Below, in pieces: positions 62,002-64,000 of a stretch of 64,000 nucleotides of DNA (the first letter of the stretch is position 1; each line of letters begins with the position of its first letter). The notes beneath the pieces were generated by a model. The model was not told the DNA's origin, made no database searches, and was given only the letters and a program-made list of their open reading frames with translations. Position numbers and translations under genes: made by a program. The stretch comes from Paenibacillus sp. FSL H8-0048 (lineage in GTDB: Bacteria; Bacillota; Bacilli; Paenibacillales; Paenibacillaceae), in the NCBI RefSeq assembly GCF_038002825.1, contig NZ_JBBODF010000001.1, forward strand, positions 5,704,001 to 5,768,000. Direction: 5' to 3'.

Positions 62002-63315
62002 CTATGAAGATTGCTCTACTGCTCTCGTAAGAACAATCTGCTTGATCTGCAGGTTATCCATTTCAGTAATGACCCAGTGTTGACCACCATCCTGAAGCTC
62101 ATACCCCGGGGTCACGGGATTGCCGGCCTTATATTGAATCCAGCCTCCGATAGTATCTATGCCATCCCTGTCCTCAAAGACTAATCCAAACTGCTGTTCA
62201 ATCTCTTCAAGCAAGACACGTCCATTGATCCTATAGATCTGCTCGCCGATAAGCTGAATATCAGCAAGTTCATCTGCGTCAAACTCGTCGCGGATTTCGC
62301 CTACAAGCTCCTCCAGAATATCCTCTAAGGTCAGGATTCCGGCTGTACCTCCATATTCATCAGCAACCATGGCCATATGCATCTGTTCCTGCTGCATTTT
62401 GAGCATAGCTTCCTTAATAGGAGTCGTCGACGCTACAACGGGGAGGCTGCGTACAAAATCCTTCAGATGACGCTCCCGGCCGGCGATAATGTGGGGAAGC
62501 ATTTTTTTGATGTTCACCACACCATGAATGATATCCTTGTTTCCATCCTGGGTGACCGGGTAACGGCTATAATTATTGGAATCAATGACACTTGTGATCT
62601 CTTCATACGACATTGCGTAATCCAAAGCTACCATTTCAGTTCTTGGAATCATGATGTCTTTGGCGATACGTTCATCAAAAGCAAATACATTATCTAAATA
62701 TTCCAGCTTTGTTTCATTCAGCGCCCCGCCTTTGAAGCTTTGAGCCATAATGATCCGAAGTTCCTCTTCTGAATAATGATCTTCATGTCCGGCGGGTTTT
62801 ACTCCAAACAGGCGCAGAATAACCCGGGAAGTTCCATTTAGGGCAACGATAAAAGGATGCATAATTTTGCCGAACCAGTACAGTGGGGGAGAGAGCAGCA
62901 GCGTCATCTTTTCAGAAAACTGGATCGCCAGCGTCTTGGGTGCCATTTCACCTACAACGACGTGTAAGAAGGTAACAAAAATAAACGCAATGGCATAGGA
63001 AGCAACGGAAGCGGTTGCGCCGGACAAGTTAAAGAAATCAAAGACCGGGTAAAGAATGCGTTCCACGGCTGGTTTACCGATCGCCCCCAGACCAAGGGCT
63101 GTAACGGTAATTCCAAGCTGGCAGGCGGAAAGATAATAGTCCAAATTACCGACAACCTTTTTGGCAATGACGGCTTTCTTATTTCCTTCATCAATCAATT
63201 GTTCAATGCGCGACATGCGGATTTTGACGGCCGCAAATTCCGAAGCTACAAAAAAAGCGGTTAAAACAATTAATATGGCAAGAATAATTAAATTAGTGAT
63301 CGTTATTAGGTCCAA
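62002..63315 (-). CDS. CNNM/HlyC-family membrane protein, full length
   Basis: This 437-residue protein has a DUF21 domain with about four helices (VLTAFFVASEFAAVKIRMS, LSACQLGITVTALGLGAI), two CBS domains (YPVTQDGNKDIIHGVVNI, GILTLEDILEELVGEI) and a C-terminal CorC_HlyC domain (DGIDTIGGWIQYKAGNPV). It probably exports or regulates divalent cations. TTG start at 63315 follows GAGGGGG. It is a tandem paralogue of the gene at 60888, which lost the last domain. Confidence 0.9.
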   Translation of the reverse strand: MDLITITNLIILAILIVLTAFFVASEFAAVKIRMSRIEQLIDEGNKKAVIAKKVVGNLDYYLSACQLGITVTALGLGAIGKPAVERILYPVFDFFNLSGATASVASYAIAFIFVTFLHVVVGEMAPKTLAIQFSEKMTLLLSPPLYWFGKIMHPFIVALNGTSRVILRLFGVKPAGHEDHYSEEELRIIMAQSFKGGALNETKLEYLDNVFAFDERIAKDIMIPRTEMVALDYAMSYEEITSVIDSNNYSRYPVTQDGNKDIIHGVVNIKKMLPHIIAGRERHLKDFVRSLPVVASTTPIKEAMLKMQQEQMHMAMVADEYGGTAGILTLEDILEELVGEIRDEFDADELADIQLIGEQIYRINGRVLLEEIEQQFGLVFEDRDGIDTIGGWIQYKAGNPVTPGYELQDGGQHWVITEMDNLQIKQIVLTRAVEQSS

Positions 63316-63350
63316 GCTTTCCCCCTCATGAAGAGGGATTCACCTCCAAG
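63316..63350 (-). promoter_or_regulatory. Conserved leader before the full-length CNNM gene
   Basis: The leader reads GGAGGTGAATCCCTC, TTCAT, then GAGGGGG and the TTG start. The CCCTC/GAGGG hairpin covers the ribosome site. The rest of the gap to 63702 shows no gene. Confidence 0.5.
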
Positions 63351-63702
63351 TTATGGTTAGATTGCATATCCTATAGAACTTAACGATGGACATGAACAGC
63401 CGCTTGAGAAGTGAATCAATTCATGAGCACAATCCATTTGCAAAATCGCCTTCCCATTTATTGTTCACCTCCCCACCTAAATATACGAAGGAGTATAACA
63501 TAAAAGCGTGTAAACCATCCAGTTTCACGTCATGGTTTGCATTTTGCGGAATTCGGAGACCCATCTGATGTCCCGCCCGCTTGCCGGCACCTATTAGGTG
63601 AAGAAACGCTAAGCGCTGTATGGGGAGGAAGGAATTTCCGGTCCACTTTTCCATCCATTCTTGGTAAGGTAGGGAGACTGCTATTCTGAAGAGGTGATGG
63701 TT

Positions 63703-64000
63703 ATGCAAAAGAAACATTGTGCATTCTGCGATCAGATTGTCCGCATTGCAGCAGACGGTGAGTATGATCAATATTTCGACTGCTCCTGCTCTCCTGGGGG
63801 AAGCTACAGCTTGCTTAGAGACAGTTATGAATCGATTCTTGCGCTCTCGTTCCAGCAGAAGCGGGACATGCTGCATCTGATCTCAGGCTATATCCGCGAA
63901 AAAATGGATTGTGGCGGGAAGGTGGTCCTTGCGTTCAGTGATCTGGAGGAGATTGTGAATGCCCCGGGTATTCCGGTAACTGCTGAGGATAAAGGAAACA
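63703..64000 (+). CDS. Protein of unknown function, N-terminal part (partial)
   Basis: An ATG at 63703, six bases after GAGGTG, opens a frame that runs off the right edge (99 residues visible). The start has CAFCDQIV and later CSCSPGG, a possible zinc-binding pair of Cys clusters, then helical sequence (LSFQQKRDMLHLISGYI). I do not recognise the family from this part. Confidence 0.6.
   Translation, partial: MQKKHCAFCDQIVRIAADGEYDQYFDCSCSPGGSYSLLRDSYESILALSFQQKRDMLHLISGYIREKMDCGGKVVLAFSDLEEIVNAPGIPVTAEDKGN

Overview
The window looks like a chromosome segment of an endospore-forming Paenibacillus-type Firmicute. The evidence is a small acid-soluble spore protein gene (sspI), a LiaIHGFSR-type envelope-stress operon, YesM/YesN two-component systems, many strong AAGGAGG-type ribosome binding sites with frequent TTG and GTG starts, and ABC sugar and nucleoside importers that lack their own ATPase or are built from lipoproteins. 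No rRNA, tRNA or CRISPR array was seen.

Layout. Positions 1-177 hold the end of a solute-binding protein gene, followed by about 1 kb of repeat-rich non-coding DNA. Two AraC-type regulators (1226-4419, minus) precede a six-gene nucleoside uptake and cleavage operon (4746-11866): BMP lipoprotein, ATPase, two permeases, nucleoside hydrolase and an ADP-ribosylglycohydrolase-family enzyme, ending at a strong terminator. From 12146 to about 28570 lies an AT-richer accessory island. It holds a small YD-repeat secreted protein, a giant secreted RHS-repeat toxin with a nuclease-like tip, immunity genes, and a line of promoterless orphan toxin tips with their immunity genes. This array is split by a block of mobile DNA of about 5.9 kb: truncated regulator, IS630-type element, gene II/X-type replication protein, small XRE regulator, serine recombinase and IS110-type element. 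Several array members are broken: one immunity gene has an in-frame TAG, one toxin tip has a one-base deletion, and there is a scrap of RHS core.

From 29034 the conserved chromosome returns. In order: a YesN-YesM-YesN signalling set; a MetNIQ-like importer; a leftward six-gene operon combining a Ugp-like sugar/sugar-phosphate importer with a HAD phosphatase, an SMR exporter and a metallophosphoesterase (36872-42386); GbsR- and Lrp-type regulators with an EamA exporter; a Lia/Psp envelope-stress cluster with two PspA paralogues, a PspC protein, LiaF, LiaS and LiaR (45011-49853); ywmB, zwf and prfC; sspI, a TrkA/Ktr potassium regulator and an rRNA methyltransferase; a small accessory insert with an unrecognised protein (56933-57661); an S51 peptidase; a divergent cupin-XRE regulator beside an esterase and an extradiol dioxygenase; and two neighbouring CNNM/HlyC-type membrane proteins that share an unusual leader before a TTG start. 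A partial unrecognised gene runs off the right edge.

The most interesting parts are the RHS toxin-tip array with its recombination junctions and mobile insert, the IS630 frameshift site and IS110 non-coding RNA candidates, the ADP-ribosylglycohydrolase in a nucleoside operon, and the duplicated leader before the two CNNM-type genes.
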